NCBI RefSeq assembly: GCF_001543895.1
Contig: NZ_JYIJ01000014.1
Coordinates: 186,001 to 250,000, forward strand
Source: Carbonactinospora thermoautotrophica
GTDB taxonomy: Bacteria; Actinomycetota; Actinomycetes; Streptomycetales; Carbonactinosporaceae
Length of the DNA: 64,000 bases
Direction: 5' to 3'
Under the pieces are notes generated by a model. That model was not told where the DNA came from, searched no databases, and worked only from the letters and a program-made list of their open reading frames with translations. Every line of letters begins with the position of its first letter. Within the stretch, counting starts at the first letter, position 1. Below, piece after piece: positions 17,447 through 26,136 of this stretch. The translations under genes were made by a program, and so were the position numbers.

Positions 17447-18013
17447 GCCGGTCCGCTGCTCGACGATCGCGTCGATCAGGCCGTACGTGACGGCCTGGCC
17501 GGCGGTGAGGAACCGGCCCTGCCGGGTGTCGTGGCGTACCCGGGCGACCGGCCGCCGGATGTCCTGGGCCAGCCGGGCGTAGAAGTCGTCCAGCAGCCAG
17601 CGGTGTTGCTCGTTCTGGGTGGCCAGTTCGGCGGCGCTGCCCTCGAACCGCCCCCGGGGCTCGCTGAGCCGGAAGGTCGCGTGCGGGTAGGCGCGCCGGT
17701 CATGGGCGGCGGCGAGGACGCCGACCGAGGGGCCGCCGACCTGGCCGGTGGCGACAGCGTGCACGGGCACGGTCAGCAGGTCGAACACATCGATCACGGT
17801 CAGGGCGGCGGCCAGCTCCCCGTCGGGGCTGGCCAGGTGCAGTCGGACGGGGTCGTCCCCGGTCGCGTCGAGGGTGAGCAGCTGCGCGCAGAGCCGGGTC
17901 GCGAGCTCGCGGTCCAGGCGTCCCTGGACGAGGACCAGGCGCTGCTCCAGGAGGCGCTCGTACAGCCAGGCAGGCCAGACGCCCTCCCCGGGCCGGGGGC
18001 CGGGCAGGTCCAT
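17444..18013 (-). CDS. ClpP-like protein lacking catalytic His and Asp
   Basis: 189 residues from the ATG at 18013. Overall ClpP fold: PVRLHLASPDGELAAALTVIDV, then TGQVGGPSVGVLAAAHD with the position of the catalytic Ser kept (Ser96). The segment that should read xMIHQP is FRLSEP, so the catalytic His is Ser117. The segment matching DTERDRFL is DTRQGRFL, so the catalytic Asp is Gly166. The protein is therefore probably inactive as a peptidase, like the ClpR subunits of other organisms, and may modulate or cap an active ClpP ring. It lies 13 bases after an XRE regulator and is probably co-transcribed with it. Confidence 0.8.
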   Translation of the reverse strand: MDLPGPRPGEGVWPAWLYERLLEQRLVLVQGRLDRELATRLCAQLLTLDATGDDPVRLHLASPDGELAAALTVIDVFDLLTVPVHAVATGQVGGPSVGVLAAAHDRRAYPHATFRLSEPRGRFEGSAAELATQNEQHRWLLDDFYARLAQDIRRPVARVRHDTRQGRFLTAGQAVTYGLIDAIVEQRTG

Positions 18014-18026
18014 GCCGTTCCTCCCG

Positions 18027-18293
18027 TCAGTCGTGAAGCCCCCAGGTGATCTGGCATCCGATGGCGGCGGCGTAGCGTTCCAGCGTCGACACCCGCACGT
18101 CCGCGTCACCGGCCTCCAGGCGCGCGACCGCGGACTGGGAGGTGCCCATGCGCGCCGCGACCTCGGTCTGCGACAGGCCGGCCGCCCGCCGCTGCGCGGC
18201 CAACTGGGCGATCATCCGCCGGCGCCGCTGGGCCATCTCCCGGAAGCCGGGCAGCACCGGCAGCCGCTCGCCGGACGCCTCCTCGATGGTCAT
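18027..18293 (-). CDS. XRE-family regulator upstream of ClpP-like gene
   Basis: 88 residues from the ATG at 18293. The helix-turn-helix is AAGLSQTEVAARMGTSQSAV followed by ARLEAGDADVRVSTLERYAA, typical of single-domain XRE proteins including antitoxin-like ones. The N-terminus LPGFREMAQRRRRMIAQLAA resembles HigA/XRE antitoxins, but the partner is a ClpP-like protein and not a RelE toxin. A palindrome 12 bases upstream of its start (18305-18322) is the likely autoregulatory site. It may respond to, or be degraded by, the Clp system. Confidence 0.8.
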   Translation of the reverse strand: MTIEEASGERLPVLPGFREMAQRRRRMIAQLAAQRRAAGLSQTEVAARMGTSQSAVARLEAGDADVRVSTLERYAAAIGCQITWGLHD

Positions 18294-18304
18294 ACACAAG
18301 ATGG

Positions 18305-18322
18305 TATCTCTGATCTGAGATA
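18305..18322. promoter_or_regulatory. Candidate operator for the XRE/ClpP-like operon and trpB
   Basis: TATCTC tgatct GAGATA, perfect 6-base arms, between the divergent XRE and trpB genes. It would overlap the minus-strand promoter, fitting autorepression by the XRE protein. Confidence 0.55.
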
Positions 18323-18438
18323 ACCGCCCAGTCCCGTATCGGGTCTGGCGAAACTTCCGCATGAACCGAGGTTGTCGGGCCGGGGACACAGTAAGGTCTG
18401 CCCGAAGCTTCGCGTTCCCGCATCCCCCGGAGGCGCCG

Positions 18439-19803
18439 ATGGACACCCGTACCAAGTTCGTCCTGGACGAGTCCGAGATGCCACGGCAGTGGTACAACAT
18501 CATCCCCGACCTGCCCTCGCCGCCCCCGCCGGCGCTGCACCCGGCGACCCTGGAGCCGGTCGGCCCCGAGGACCTCGCCCCGCTCTTCCCGGCCGAGCTG
18601 ATCGCTCAGGAGGTGACCACCGAGCGGTACGTCGACATCCCGGAGGAGGTGCTCGAGGTGTACCGCCTGTGGCGTCCCTCCCCGCTGTTCCGGGCGCGCC
18701 GCCTGGAGAAGGCGCTCGGCACCCCGGCGCGGATCTACTACAAGTACGAGGGCGTGAGCCCGGTCGGCTCGCACAAGCCCAACACGGCCGTGCCGCAGGC
18801 GTTCTACAACGCGCGGGAAGGCGTGCGCCGGCTGACCACCGAGACCGGCGCGGGCCAGTGGGGCAGCTCGCTCGCGTTCGCCTGCGCGCAGTTCGGGCTG
18901 GAGTGCGAGGTCTGGCAGGTCCGCGCCTCCTACGACCAGAAGCCGTACCGGCGCCTGATGATCGAGACCTTCGGCGCCACGGTCCACCCGAGCCCGTCCC
19001 CCCTCACCGCGTCAGGACGCAAGATCCTGGAGGCGGCCCCGGACTCCCCGGGCAGCCTCGGCATCGCGATCAGCGAGGCGGTCGAGGTCGCCGCGGGTGA
19101 CCCGCAGACCAGGTACGCGCTGGGCAGCGTGCTCAACCACGTGCTGCTGCACCAGACGATCATCGGCGAGGAGGCGCTGCGCCAGTTCGAGCTGGCCGGC
19201 GACACCCCGGACCTGATCGTCGGCTGCACCGGCGGCGGTTCGAACTTCGGCGGGCTGGTGTTCCCTTTCCTCCGCGAGAAGCTGGCCGGCCGGATCAACC
19301 CGGTCATCCGGGCCGTGGAGCCGGCCGCCTGCCCGTCGCTCACCCGCGGGAAGTACACCTACGACTACGGCGACACGGCCGGGTTGACCCCGCTGATGAA
19401 GATGCACACGCTCGGCCACGACTTCGTTCCGGACCCGATCCACGCCGGCGGCCTGCGCTACCACGGCATGTCGCCGCTGGTCTCGCACATCTACGAGCTG
19501 GGGCTGATCGAGGCCGTGGCCAAGCCGCAGTCCGAATGCTTCGCGGCCGGCGTCCAGTTCGCCCGCGCCGAGGGCATCGTGCCCGCGCCGGAGCCCACCC
19601 ACGCCATCGCGGCGTGCATCGAGGAGGCGCTGCGCTGCAAGGAGACGGGCGAGGAGAAGGTCATCCTGACCGCGGTCTGCGGCCACGCACACCTGGACCT
19701 GCCCGCGTATGGGCGCTACCTGGCCGGGGAGATGGAGGACCTGGAGCTCACCTCCGAGCGCATCGAGGCCGCGCTGGCCACGCTGCCCGAGCACGCCCGC
19801 TGA
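18439..19803 (+). CDS. trpB: TrpB2-type tryptophan synthase beta chain
   Basis: 454 residues, ATG with GGAGG upstream. A PLP enzyme joining indole and serine to tryptophan. The TrpB2 subgroup is recognised by its long N-terminal extension ([18 protein letters not shown]) and by [12 protein letters not shown]. The PLP lysine is in VGSHKPNTA, the substrate Glu region in [14 protein letters not shown], and the phosphate loop is [11 protein letters not shown]. Length is normal for TrpB2 (about 420-460), longer than TrpB1 (about 400). No trpA or other trp gene is adjacent, which is usual for TrpB2; these enzymes are thought to scavenge indole or use serine analogues. Confidence 0.9.
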   Translation: MDTRTKFVLDESEMPRQWYNIIPDLPSPPPPALHPATLEPVGPEDLAPLFPAELIAQEVTTERYVDIPEEVLEVYRLWRPSPLFRARRLEKALGTPARIYYKYEGVSPVGSHKPNTAVPQAFYNAREGVRRLTTETGAGQWGSSLAFACAQFGLECEVWQVRASYDQKPYRRLMIETFGATVHPSPSPLTASGRKILEAAPDSPGSLGIAISEAVEVAAGDPQTRYALGSVLNHVLLHQTIIGEEALRQFELAGDTPDLIVGCTGGGSNFGGLVFPFLREKLAGRINPVIRAVEPAACPSLTRGKYTYDYGDTAGLTPLMKMHTLGHDFVPDPIHAGGLRYHGMSPLVSHIYELGLIEAVAKPQSECFAAGVQFARAEGIVPAPEPTHAIAACIEEALRCKETGEEKVILTAVCGHAHLDLPAYGRYLAGEMEDLELTSERIEAALATLPEHAR

Positions 19804-19817
19804 GGCCCCGGGCTCAT

Positions 19818-19844
19818 CCGTCGCCGGCGGCCCGCCGGCGACGG
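19818..19844 (+). terminator. Hairpin after trpB
   Basis: CCGTCGCCGGCG, loop GCC, CGCCGGCGACGG: a perfect 12-base stem starting 15 bases after the trpB stop. No clear U-tract, as is common in actinobacteria. It may also stop the minus-strand Nit1C operon that ends at 20015. Confidence 0.6.
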
Positions 19845-20014
19845 GGCTGCCCGGGAAGAGCGCCGGGCCGGGCCGCCGGGCGCCCAGTACCGCGTGGCCA
19901 AGCCCGCCCAGGCCCGCGCGCGGTCGAGTCGACGCGGTGTCGACACGCAGCCGACAGTTTCCCCGCCCGCGCAAGCCGCCGAAGCGGCCGCGGGCGGCTC
20001 ACGCGAAGCCCCGG

Positions 20015-21172
20015 TCAGCCCGGCGCTCGCCGTGTTCCAGGAGCCGAGCAGCCGTCGCCCAGCAGTGACCGGTAAAGCCTCAGATGCTCTTCGGCGGCTT
20101 TCCGCCAGGTGTACCGGGCGGAAAGCGCCCGCCCTGCCGCCCGTCGCCTCGGGTCGGGTGCGGTCAGCGCGTCGCGCATCTTCGCGGCGAAGCTGTGGGC
20201 GTCGGCGGCGAACCGCGCCACCCCTGCGAAGACCTCCCGGAAAACCGGCAGGTCCCGGACGACCACCGGGACGCCCGCGGCCAGGGCCTCCATCGCGGCC
20301 AGCCCGAAGCCCTCCTTGGTGGAGGGAAAGGCGAACACGCTGGCCGCCGCGACCAGCGAGGGCAGGTCGTCATGGGCGACCGGGCCGAGCACGACCGGTT
20401 CGACGCCGAGGCGCGCTGCCAGCGACTCCCATTCCGCGCGGTATTCGCGGTAGTCGAACAGCGTTTCCCCGCCTGCGATCACGAGTCGCACGTCGGGCAT
20501 CGCGCTGCGGAGCAGCGCGTACGCCTCCAACAGTTCCAACGAGCCCTTGCGGGGCTCGATGCCGCCGACGGTCAGGACGAAGCGCCCCAGGGCGGAACGC
20601 CATCGCTCCCGGGCACGGGCGGCCGCCGGATCGGGTCCAGCCGCTGCGGCGAACCGTGCGGAGTCCACCCCGTTCGGGATCACCACCGCCTTGATCCCCC
20701 ATCCGCGTAGCAGCTCGTCAGCCACCGCCTGGGACACGCACACGTGCGCGAACGGGGTGCGGATCGCGCGCTCGTGGCAGGCCGCGAGTTCGGGGGTGGT
20801 GAAGTGGTCGATGTGGTGAACGGTGCGCACGCAGCGGTCCACCGCGTTGGCGCTGATGCAGTCCTGGGCGTGGACCACGTCGTAGGCGCGCGGGTCGAAG
20901 GCCGAGCGCAGGGTGCGGATGGAACGCAACACCCGGGCGCCGACGTCTTCTCCCTCGACGTCGGGGAAGGGCACGATCACCTGACGCACCGCCGGGTCGA
21001 CGGGGCGGAAGAACCTGGTGTCGCCGCCTCTGCCCAGTGCCCACACCGTGACCCGTTGGCCGGCCGCGGCCAAGGCCTCGGCCAGGGCGAGGGTGTGCAC
21101 CACCCCGCCGCGGGGTTTGGTGGAGTAGGTGAGCAGGGCGATGGACAGGTGTCGTCGCACTGGCTGATTCAA
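20015..21172 (-). CDS. MSMEG_0565-type glycosyltransferase of the Nit1C cluster
   Basis: 385 residues, GT4 fold. The N-terminus IALLTYSTKPRGGVVHTLAL is characteristic of this Nit1C-linked subfamily. Donor-binding motifs are TVGGIEPRKGSLELLEAYAL and FPSTKEGFGLAAMEALAAG (E-x7-E). The TTG at 21172 overlaps the preceding nitrilase stop (TTGA) and has GGGGG upstream; a GTG at 21160 is less likely. It is cytoplasmic or membrane-peripheral. Its sugar donor and acceptor are unknown, but it is a regular member of Nit1C-like clusters and the last gene of this operon. The product may be a glycosylated intermediate or storage form. Confidence 0.85.
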   Translation of the reverse strand: MNQPVRRHLSIALLTYSTKPRGGVVHTLALAEALAAAGQRVTVWALGRGGDTRFFRPVDPAVRQVIVPFPDVEGEDVGARVLRSIRTLRSAFDPRAYDVVHAQDCISANAVDRCVRTVHHIDHFTTPELAACHERAIRTPFAHVCVSQAVADELLRGWGIKAVVIPNGVDSARFAAAAGPDPAAARARERWRSALGRFVLTVGGIEPRKGSLELLEAYALLRSAMPDVRLVIAGGETLFDYREYRAEWESLAARLGVEPVVLGPVAHDDLPSLVAAASVFAFPSTKEGFGLAAMEALAAGVPVVVRDLPVFREVFAGVARFAADAHSFAAKMRDALTAPDPRRRAAGRALSARYTWRKAAEEHLRLYRSLLGDGCSAPGTRRAPG

Positions 21173-22002
21173 CCGAGCCCCCGGTAGGCAGCGGGTCTGC
21201 GTTCGTCCAGGTGCCTGAGCACCCGCCGGGCCCGCGCGATCTCGGCCGCCACGTCCAGTTCCGCTACCGCGAGCCCCGCCTTGGACCAGGTACGGGCGAG
21301 GATGTCCCCGCCGGGGCCGACGACCTTCGCCTGGCCGAGGAAACGCAGTCCACCCATCGTCCCGGTCTGGTTCGACGAGACGACCACCACCTGGTTCTCC
21401 GCAGCTCGTGCGCAGTCGTACAGGTCGAACAGCCGGGCTTGCCTGTCCTGCGCCATCCGCGGCGCCCGGTTGGTGACGCTCGTCGGCCAGGCCGACAAGC
21501 AGGCGACGATCTCGGCGCCGTCGAGTGCCAGGCTTCGTGCCGACTCGGGGAAGGTCTTGTCATAGTCGATGAGCATCCCGAGCCGGCCGACCGGGGTGTC
21601 GAAGGCGGCGAAGCGGTCCCCGGCGGAATACGCGGCGGTCTCACCGGCCGGTAGGTGCACCTTGCGGTGCCGGCCAAGGACGCCGTCGCCGCTCACGCAC
21701 ACCGCCGAGTTGTACCTGTCCTCGCCGTCCGCCTCGCAGTAGCCGACACAGACGACCATCTCGCCGGCCATCTCGGCCACCTTCATGAGAAGCGGATCGT
21801 CCGGCTTCAGCGCGGGCGGCAGCGCTTCTGGGTCCGGATGGCGCAGGTCGGCGAGGTAACCGCCCAGCGCGGCATCGGGGAGCACCAGCAGGGAAACACC
21901 CAACCGCCGGGCGTCCTCGATCAGCTTGGCGATACGCCTGAGGTCGAACTCCAAGTCACGGCCGAACCGGGCGGCGGCCGCGGCCACCCGGATCACGCCC
22001 AT
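21169..22002 (-). CDS. Nitrilase paralogue with catalytic Cys and Glu replaced by Asp
   Basis: 277 residues from the ATG at 22002 (GGGAG nine bases upstream). Same sll0784-type nitrilase family as the next gene, and clearly its duplicate. The CN-hydrolase triad Glu-Lys-Cys should appear as LPEA, HRKVH and GMMICYDK. Here it reads LPDAALGG (Asp43), HRKVH (Lys114 kept) and GMLIDYDK (Asp146, codon GAC). Without the nucleophilic Cys it cannot perform normal nitrilase chemistry. Possible roles are a structural partner in a mixed spiral filament with the active copy, a substrate-binding protein, or a new lyase-like activity. Reading frame and codon use are healthy, so it is not a decaying gene. Confidence 0.85.
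   Translation of the reverse strand: MGVIRVAAAAARFGRDLEFDLRRIAKLIEDARRLGVSLLVLPDAALGGYLADLRHPDPEALPPALKPDDPLLMKVAEMAGEMVVCVGYCEADGEDRYNSAVCVSGDGVLGRHRKVHLPAGETAAYSAGDRFAAFDTPVGRLGMLIDYDKTFPESARSLALDGAEIVACLSAWPTSVTNRAPRMAQDRQARLFDLYDCARAAENQVVVVSSNQTGTMGGLRFLGQAKVVGPGGDILARTWSKAGLAVAELDVAAEIARARRVLRHLDERRPAAYRGLG
21581..21626. repeat. 46-base segment identical between the two nitrilase genes (copy 1)
   Basis: Identical to 22623-22668. It lies immediately C-terminal-coding side of the lysine region and abuts the changed catalytic site, showing a recent tandem duplication or gene conversion. Confidence 0.8.
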
Positions 22003-22174
22003 GCGGCCAGCTCCCAAGCCCGGCGGGGCCATGCGGGTGAGGCCGCTGCCCGGGAACCGCGATCGGGCCGGCACGACGGCTCCCGCCGGCTCTGCCCCGG
22101 CTGCGCCGGGCGGCCGCCACCGCGCAGAAGAACGGGATCGGCGACGCCTGCGCAGGCGGCAGACCACTCGTGCT

Positions 22175-23038
22175 TCATCGCTGGGGTCCCTCCACGGCCA
22201 GGGCGAGTTCCCGCGCGGTCGGCGGGTAGGCATCGGGGCGGCGGTCCCGCAGATACCCCATGGCGCGGCGGGCCGTGTCGATCGCCTGCCGCACGTCCAA
22301 CTCGGCGATCGCCATGCCCGGCCCGACTCCGGTGGCCGCGAGCACCTCCCCTGCGGGGTCGACCACCTTCGCGCTGCCGACGAACCGGAGCTCGCCGAAG
22401 CTTCCCGCTTGGTTCGCGGACAGCCACACGACCTGGTTCTCCAAAGCCCTGGCCCGGTCGAACAGGTCGAAACGGTGCTTCCAGCGGTCCTCGGCCAGGT
22501 CCGCGCTCGGATTGGTCCGGCTGCCCGGCCAGGCCGACATGCAAACCACGATCTCGGCGCCGTCGAGGGCCAGCGCCCTCGCCGACTCGGGGAACGCCTT
22601 GTCGTAGCAGATCATCATGCCCAGCCGGCCGACCGGGGTGTCGAAGGCGGCGAAGCGGTCCCCGGCGGCGTAACTGGCGTCCTCGCTGAGCGGCTGGTGC
22701 ACCTTGCGGTGCCGACCGAGGACACCGTCACCTGTCACGCAGACCGCGCTGTTGTAGCGCCGCCCGCCTGCTTCTTCGCAATAACCCGCGCACACCACCA
22801 TGTCTTCGGCCAGTGCGGCGAGTCGGCGGATCTCGGGCCCATCCGGGTCGAGCGCCGGCGGGCCTTCCGCGCCGCCGTCCAGACTCGACAGGTAGCCGCC
22901 CAGGCACGCCTCAGGGAGGGCGAGCAGACGGATGCCGGCCGCCCGCGCGGCGGCCACCAGCCGCTCGATCCGGGCGAAGTCGGCTTCGAGGTCCCGGTCG
23001 AACGAAGCCGCCACGGCAGCCATACGAAGTGTGCTCAA
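22175..23038 (-). CDS. Nitrilase of the Nit1C cluster (sll0784 type), intact active site
   Basis: 287 residues from TTG 23038, which overlaps the stop of the upstream gene as TTGA and has GGGGA five bases upstream; ATG 23023 has no ribosome site. Triad present: Glu43 (LLALPEACLGGY), Lys112 (GRHRKVH) and Cys144 (GMMICYDKAFPES). It hydrolyses nitriles, by family to the acid plus ammonia. In Nit1C clusters this enzyme is associated with growth on cyanide as nitrogen source, and a cyanide-derived nitrile may be its real substrate. It is cytoplasmic and likely forms helical oligomers. It sits 172 bases before the degenerate copy. Confidence 0.9.
   Translation of the reverse strand: MSTLRMAAVAASFDRDLEADFARIERLVAAARAAGIRLLALPEACLGGYLSSLDGGAEGPPALDPDGPEIRRLAALAEDMVVCAGYCEEAGGRRYNSAVCVTGDGVLGRHRKVHQPLSEDASYAAGDRFAAFDTPVGRLGMMICYDKAFPESARALALDGAEIVVCMSAWPGSRTNPSADLAEDRWKHRFDLFDRARALENQVVWLSANQAGSFGELRFVGSAKVVDPAGEVLAATGVGPGMAIAELDVRQAIDTARRAMGYLRDRRPDAYPPTARELALAVEGPQR
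22623..22668. repeat. 46-base segment identical between the two nitrilase genes (copy 2)
   Basis: Identical to 21581-21626; see that entry. Confidence 0.8.
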
Positions 23039-24453
23039 GCGATCCCCAATCCGGTCACCGCGCCAGTGATCACTTCCGTTCGTTCCCCGTCCGGCCAGCG
23101 CAGCGAGACGCCTTGACCCGGTATCAGCTCGCCGCACTCGGCCCCTTCGGCCGGTCCGGCGGGCAGGGGCATGCTGCCGGGTTCGTCCGCCGTGAGCATG
23201 GCGAAACCGGGGAAGCAGGTCAGCCAGTCCCCCATCGTGGCCGCGGCGGGCCGGGGTACTCGCGCCACATCGAGCACCGCCGCGCATCCGCTGGCTTCGG
23301 CGAGCATGCCGAGGGTGCCGACGATGCCGGCCATCGACACGTCCTTGGCCGCCGCGGGGCGGGCCTTTCCCACCGCGGCCAGCATCGCGCGCAGCTCCGG
23401 AGTACGGCGGTGGGTGGTGGAGTCCCACTGCCGTCCCACGTAGTTCGGCCGCCAGCCGCCGCCCAGATCGACGGTCAGCCGTATCCGGTGCCCCGGCCGT
23501 CCCCCGCCCGCGGGTATCGGCGCCGCGGTGCGGCCCAGCGCGGTGACGGACAGGGCGGCGGGCACGCCGAGTTGGGTGTGCCCGCCGAGGACTGGCACGT
23601 CGTAGGCGACGGCGGCCTTACGCAGCCCGGCGAGCACCCTCGCCGCGAAGGACCTGTCCCGGGCGCCGAGGGCGTCGAGCAGCCCTACCGGCACCGCGCC
23701 CATCGCGGCCAGGTCGTTGAGATTGACCAGTACCGAGCACCAACCGGCCCACTCCGGATCCCGCTCCACCATGGCGGGCACGATCGCGTCACAGGCGGCC
23801 ACCAGGTCGCTGCCGGGCACGGGCGCGCCGTCGTCGCCGACGAACCCGCTCCCGCCCGGGGCGAGGTCGGCCAGCAGCGGACCCAGCGCGCTCTTGGTGG
23901 CCGCCGCCAGCGCGGCGATCCGCCTGATCGGCCAGCGCATGAGCACGTGCGGCCTGCCGGCGACGGTCACCGGACGCACCGGCTGCCACCCGAGCCGGGT
24001 GAACAGCTTCTCGTTGCGCGCCTGCACCGTGGCCTCGAAGCGCAGCGCCCCGGAATCCTCGGCCCGCGCGCAGGCGGCGCGTACCAGCGCGCCGCCAACA
24101 CCCCGCAGACCCCGATGGGTCGGGTCGACGACCAGCCGGCCGCCGACCCACCATCCGAGGTCGGGACCGTCGTCAACCGGGCCGAGGCGGACGCCGCCGA
24201 TGACGGTGCCTTCCCGGTCCCTGGCGACGAGCACGACGGTACGGGGATCGTCATCGCGTTCGTCCAGGTCGTGGCCCTCGAACAGGCCCTGCTCGTGCAC
24301 GAAGACCCGGGTTCGCAGGGCACGGTAGGCCGCGATGGTCTTTCGGTCCGTGGCCTGCTCGATCCAGAAAGCCGGCTGCCGCTCCAGGCTGTTGCGCTCA
24401 CCGAGCAGCGCTGGGACGTCGGTGCCGTGGTCCAGACGGATCATCCGGATCAC
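23035..24453 (-). CDS. Nit1C fusion of GNAT acetyltransferase and AIR synthase-related domain
   Basis: 472 residues from a GTG overlapping the radical SAM stop (GTGA). Residues about 20-175 are a GNAT domain of the MSMEG_0567 type: AFWIEQATDRKTIAAYRALR, and the acetyl-CoA loop VVDPTHRGLRGVGGALV. Residues about 190-470 are an AIR synthase-related (PurM-like) ATP-binding domain of the sll0787 type: GFVGDDGAPVPGSDLV, LVNLNDLAAMGAVPVGLLDA, VLGGHTQLGV, KDVSMAGIVGTLGML. In several organisms these are two genes; here they are one polypeptide. The product modified by acetylation and ATP-dependent chemistry is unknown. It lies between the radical SAM and nitrilase genes, the usual order. Confidence 0.88.
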   Translation of the reverse strand: MIRMIRLDHGTDVPALLGERNSLERQPAFWIEQATDRKTIAAYRALRTRVFVHEQGLFEGHDLDERDDDPRTVVLVARDREGTVIGGVRLGPVDDGPDLGWWVGGRLVVDPTHRGLRGVGGALVRAACARAEDSGALRFEATVQARNEKLFTRLGWQPVRPVTVAGRPHVLMRWPIRRIAALAAATKSALGPLLADLAPGGSGFVGDDGAPVPGSDLVAACDAIVPAMVERDPEWAGWCSVLVNLNDLAAMGAVPVGLLDALGARDRSFAARVLAGLRKAAVAYDVPVLGGHTQLGVPAALSVTALGRTAAPIPAGGGRPGHRIRLTVDLGGGWRPNYVGRQWDSTTHRRTPELRAMLAAVGKARPAAAKDVSMAGIVGTLGMLAEASGCAAVLDVARVPRPAAATMGDWLTCFPGFAMLTADEPGSMPLPAGPAEGAECGELIPGQGVSLRWPDGERTEVITGAVTGLGIA

Positions 24454-25562
24454 GCTCCCGCCGCCTGCAGCAGGCTGCACGCCCCGCACGCGGCACAGCC
24501 GGCCCGCTGGTCAGCGCCGAGCATGCCCGCCGCGCGCAGCAGCGCGGCGACCCGTTCGGTGACGTAACGGACCAGCGCCGGGTCCGGTGCCCCGATCCCG
24601 TCGCGCCGGGCCAGCGTCCCCGGCATGGGGCGGAACGGGACGACGAACGGGTACACCCCGCGGTCGATCAGCCGCGCCGCCCCGGCGATCATCTCGTCGG
24701 GGTCCTCGCCGAGGCCGATCAGCAGGTAGGTCGAGACACGGTTGCGGCCGAAGACCCGCACGGCCTCGTCCCACGCCGCCTCGTACTGCTCCATCGGCAC
24801 GGTGGCCTTGCCCGGCATCCACCGTCGACGGACCTCCTCGTCGAGGGACTCGACGTGGATGCCGATGGCGGTGGCGCCCGCCTCCCGCAGCGTGGTCAGC
24901 ACGGAGAGGTCGGCCGGCGGCTCGCACTGAACCTGGATGGGAAGCCCCGGCACGGCCTCCGCCACGGCGCGCACACAGCGGGCCAGGTAGCGGGCGCCAC
25001 GGTCCGGGCCGGCGGTGGTGCCGGTCGTCATCACCATCTGCCGGACCCCGTCGAGGCGGACGGCCGCCTCCGCCACCTCGGCCAACTGCGCCGGTGTCTT
25101 GGCCGCGATGGTCGAGCCTGAGCGCAACGACTCCTCGATGGCGCAGAACCGGCAACGGTCCTGTTCGGCGTAGCGGATGCAGGTCTGCACCACCGTGGTC
25201 GCCAGGACGTCCGCCCCGTGCAGCCGTGCGATCTTCTCGTACGGCACGCCGTCGGCCGTGACGAGGTCGTAGAACCGGGGTCTTGGGACGACCTGGACGG
25301 ACAGACCCGTGTCGACCGAGCCGCGCATCAACCGGCCGTCCCGCACCAGGTAGGGGCTTTGCGGGTTGATCGGGAGCGCGGCGTTGGCGCCGTCGACGAG
25401 CACATGGTTGTCGTCGCTCGGCCCGGCGCCGCTGCGGCGTTGAACCGGCGCGTCCACCCGGACACCCTGCAGGGCTATCTCGACCCTGGTGCCGAACCCG
25501 GAGCCACCGGGAGCGTCGCTCCTGGTGGCCCCGGGGCAGCCGATGTCGATGCCAGTGCGCAC
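24450..25562 (-). CDS. Radical SAM protein of the Nit1C cluster (MSMEG_0568 type)
   Basis: 370 residues; GTG start with AGGGG upstream, 9 bases after the preceding stop. The iron-sulfur cluster motif is unusual for a radical SAM enzyme: Cys128-x8-Cys137-x2-Cys140 (TCIRYAEQDRCRFCAIE). This spacing, instead of Cx3Cx2C, is typical of this Nit1C subfamily. Further cysteines at the C-terminus (RAGCAACGACSLLQ) may bind a second cluster. TTGTTAGPDRGA and GIHVESLDEEVRRRWMPGKA show BioB-like barrel elements. It uses S-adenosylmethionine to start radical chemistry on an unknown substrate, presumably one linked to the nitrilase. Confidence 0.9.
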   Translation of the reverse strand: MRTGIDIGCPGATRSDAPGGSGFGTRVEIALQGVRVDAPVQRRSGAGPSDDNHVLVDGANAALPINPQSPYLVRDGRLMRGSVDTGLSVQVVPRPRFYDLVTADGVPYEKIARLHGADVLATTVVQTCIRYAEQDRCRFCAIEESLRSGSTIAAKTPAQLAEVAEAAVRLDGVRQMVMTTGTTAGPDRGARYLARCVRAVAEAVPGLPIQVQCEPPADLSVLTTLREAGATAIGIHVESLDEEVRRRWMPGKATVPMEQYEAAWDEAVRVFGRNRVSTYLLIGLGEDPDEMIAGAARLIDRGVYPFVVPFRPMPGTLARRDGIGAPDPALVRYVTERVAALLRAAGMLGADQRAGCAACGACSLLQAAGA

Positions 25563-25571
25563 AACAGGCCC

Positions 25572-26084
25572 CTAGAACATGTAGGTGGAGTTGATGATGG
25601 CGCCCCTGCGGGCGTAGTGGATCAGGGCGTCTTGCACGTCCAGCGGGTGTGTGGGGATGACTCCCTCGATCAGGTCCTCCTCACGCGCCCCGTGCAGCGA
25701 CAACCCGAACCGGCAGCAGTACACCTTGCCGCCCTCGGCGATGAACGTCTTGAGCGCGTTGTTGATGTTGTGCTCGCCGGGGAAGGCCGAGTTCCCGGTG
25801 GTGGGGAAACCGCGGGTCGCCAAGCAGTTGAGCGAGCCCGGCCCGTAGAAGTAGATGACGCTTTCGAAGCCCTTACGCAGCGCCCGGGTGGCCTGCAGGA
25901 TGGCCACGTAGCTCACCGAGGACTCGTGAGCGATGCCGTGCACCAGGGTGAAGTAAACCTCACCCTCCTCGGCCTGGTAGTCCGGGAAGACCTTGGTGCT
26001 GCCGTAGATGCTCGACCCCTCCGGCAGCGAGGGGTGCGGAATTTCGTTCAGGCTCTGCCTCTCCAGCTCGGTCAGCTCGGCCAT
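25572..26084 (-). CDS. MSMEG_0572-family Nit1C protein
   Basis: 170 residues, ATG with AAAGGG upstream. Conserved signatures include SSIYGSTKVFPDYQAEEGEV, YFTLVHGIAHESSVSYVAIL and GKVYCCRFGLSLHGAREEDL, and it ends GAIINSTYMF. The fold looks like a DsrE/YchN-type domain, with a CC pair in a turn. No enzymatic role is established. It is one of the constant members of the Nit1C cluster, just upstream of the radical SAM gene, and may carry or present the substrate. Confidence 0.85.
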   Translation of the reverse strand: MAELTELERQSLNEIPHPSLPEGSSIYGSTKVFPDYQAEEGEVYFTLVHGIAHESSVSYVAILQATRALRKGFESVIYFYGPGSLNCLATRGFPTTGNSAFPGEHNINNALKTFIAEGGKVYCCRFGLSLHGAREEDLIEGVIPTHPLDVQDALIHYARRGAIINSTYMF

Positions 26085-26136
26085 GGTGATTGCCCTTTCT
26101 TTTCTTGGTTCTTTTGGTTCTTTTCGTGGGCGGCGG

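Noticed and set aside
22003-22233. Upstream extension of the degenerate nitrilase
   Set aside because: Arg/Pro/Gly-rich, outside the family's N-terminus; ATG 22002 has a good ribosome site.
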